NCBI GenBank assembly: GCA_028696285.1
Contig: JAQVHJ010000112.1
Span: forward strand, 1 to 7,362
Length of the DNA: 7,362 nucleotides
Source of the DNA: a bacterium
Lineage (GTDB): Bacteria > AUK180 > JAQVHJ01
Direction: 5' to 3'
In this document: piece by piece, positions 6,393-7,362 of the stretch
How positions within the stretch are numbered: position 1 is the first letter of the stretch
Layout: each line of letters opens with the position of its first letter
Translations under genes and position numbers: made by a program
Notes under the pieces: generated by a model
Database searches by the model: none
What the model saw: only the letters and a program-made list of their open reading frames with translations
What the model was told of the DNA's origin: nothing

Positions 6393-7317
6393 ATTTTAGA
6401 CTGAAGAAAGTTCCTCTTTTGCCATTCTTTTCTATTATTTTATTTTGTTGTTTGAGGACACGGATATGTTTATTGATCTCCGTTATTCTGATGTTCAGGA
6501 TAATATGAAGGTCTTGGATTGTAACGGGTCTGCGTGATATGAGGCGTAAGATAACCTCATCAATATTCTTAGATGTTTCACCGTAGAATTTGGATTTATC
6601 CGGGCACTTTGCAATTACCTCTGCGTTCGGAATCTGTATGATAATTTTTTTTAATTCAGTTTCAGATACAGGTTTTAAGGTTGGAATGGTTCCCGGCCGG
6701 TCAAGAGTGTTGAATTGAATTCTTTCAGGGTTAATTTTATCTAACACTTTCTTTATCTTATTTATTTCTGCTTGTGAATCATTTATTGACTTTGCAACAA
6801 AAACTTCGACCCATATTTTCCCTTTAAATTCTTGTTTAAATTTTTGGAGTCCTAAAATCATTTTTTCCAATGTAATGCCCGGGTGAGGTCTGTTGATTTT
6901 TTGAAAGATTTTTTTTGATGCTGCATCGAATGACGGAATTACCAGGTCTGCGTTCATAAGATCTTTTCTGACAGCCCTTCTATAAAGCAGAGTGCCGTTT
7001 GTTAAGACAGCAATTTTATATTGAGGATAATTCTTTTTAAGGAACCGGACAATTTTTCCAATGTCTGAATTTAATGTTGGTTCACCGGAGCCGGAGAATG
7101 TAATATAATCAAGATATGGTTTGCTTTTCAGGAATATTTTAATTTCTTTAATGACCTGATCAAATGGGACATAAGCCCTTCTAATAACGGTTTTTCTTGT
7201 TGTTTCCCCGCATTCGCAGTAAATGCAGTCGAGAGAGCATGTTTTATACGGTACTAAGTCAATCCCGAGAGAGATTCCCAATCTCCTTGAAGGTACAGGT
7301 CCGAAAAGATATTTCAT
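6391..7317 (-). CDS. Radical SAM protein (COG0731-like) with C-terminal winged-helix-like region
   Basis: A cytoplasmic iron-sulfur enzyme that should cleave S-adenosylmethionine to start radical chemistry; its substrate is unknown. The 308 residues open with FGPVPSRRLGISLGIDLVP, typical of this family, then the cluster motif C27-x3-C31-x2-C34 (CSLDCIYC) with a further Cys36. GSGEPT (76-81) matches the SAM-binding GGEP position, and LTNGTLL (105-111) is the usual next strand. Residues about 255-308 look like a winged helix (VTIQDLHIILNIRITEINKHI), which may bind nucleic acid or a partner. AAGGA is only 3 nt before ATG 7317, and the ATG overlaps the probable stop of the upstream gene (ATGA), suggesting translational coupling. 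The stop codon TAG is made at the border of the MITE-like element, so the last few residues could be altered relative to the ancestor, although the winged helix appears nearly complete. Confidence 0.92.
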   Translation of the reverse strand: MKYLFGPVPSRRLGISLGIDLVPYKTCSLDCIYCECGETTRKTVIRRAYVPFDQVIKEIKIFLKSKPYLDYITFSGSGEPTLNSDIGKIVRFLKKNYPQYKIAVLTNGTLLYRRAVRKDLMNADLVIPSFDAASKKIFQKINRPHPGITLEKMILGLQKFKQEFKGKIWVEVFVAKSINDSQAEINKIKKVLDKINPERIQFNTLDRPGTIPTLKPVSETELKKIIIQIPNAEVIAKCPDKSKFYGETSKNIDEVILRLISRRPVTIQDLHIILNIRITEINKHIRVLKQQNKIIEKNGKRGTFFSLK

Positions 7318-7362
7318 TTTTCCTTGCGCTCATACTTTCTGAAGAATGATTTTCTTTCTTCG
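7314..7362 (-). CDS. C-terminal end of an upstream gene (partial), overlapping the radical SAM start
   Basis: On the minus strand the frame ending at TGA (7316-7314) is open to the window edge and reads EERKSFFRKYERKEK, a charged tail of the kind often seen at protein C-termini. Its stop overlaps the radical SAM start as ATGA, the usual layout of coupled genes. Another frame (ending RRKKIILQKV) is also open and stops at 7333-7331, so the frame choice is not certain. Sixteen residues are too few to name a product. Confidence 0.5.
   Translation of the reverse strand, partial: EERKSFFRKYERKEK

Overview
This 7.4 kb AT-rich window comes from a bacterium. It has bacterial ribosome-binding sites, a sigma70-type promoter, and a chemoreceptor of bacterial type. 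The mix of a cytoplasm-facing poly-HAMP chemoreceptor, an MrfA-type helicase, a DASS anion transporter and a COG0731-type radical SAM protein would suit a free-living, motile, possibly anaerobic and poorly cultivated Gram-negative lineage (for example Nitrospirota- or Desulfobacterota-like). The taxonomic guess is inference only; no rRNA or marker gene is present.

Layout. Bases 38-4272 (+) hold two closely spaced genes, a methyl-accepting chemotaxis protein and a DEAD/DEAH-box helicase of the MrfA/YprA (MZB/DUF1998) family, 23 bp apart and probably co-transcribed. An 82 bp convergent gap with AT-rich inverted repeats separates them from the minus-strand genes. Bases 6059-4355 (-) hold a probable two-gene operon: an SLC13/DASS sodium:anion symporter followed after 16 bp by a small four-cysteine zinc-ribbon protein of unknown function. 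A good sigma70-like promoter (TTGAAA-17 bp-TATATT) sits just upstream of the transporter. Bases 7317-6391 (-) encode a radical SAM protein with a C-terminal winged-helix-like region. Its start codon overlaps, as ATGA, the likely stop codon of a further minus-strand gene that runs off the window.

The most unusual item is a 256 bp non-coding element at 6137-6392. It is bounded by perfect 29 bp inverted repeats (30 bp counting the outer T/A pair) and flanked by possible target duplications (TA, or ATTT). It looks like a miniature inverted-repeat transposable element (MITE). One end forms the stop codon of the radical SAM gene and the other end lies 9 bp upstream of the transporter's -35 box, so it fills the space between these two genes exactly.

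The genes do not form one obvious pathway. The two operons look like ordinary genome content (signal transduction, DNA repair, anion uptake). I found no CRISPR array, tRNA, rRNA or recognisable new defence system.
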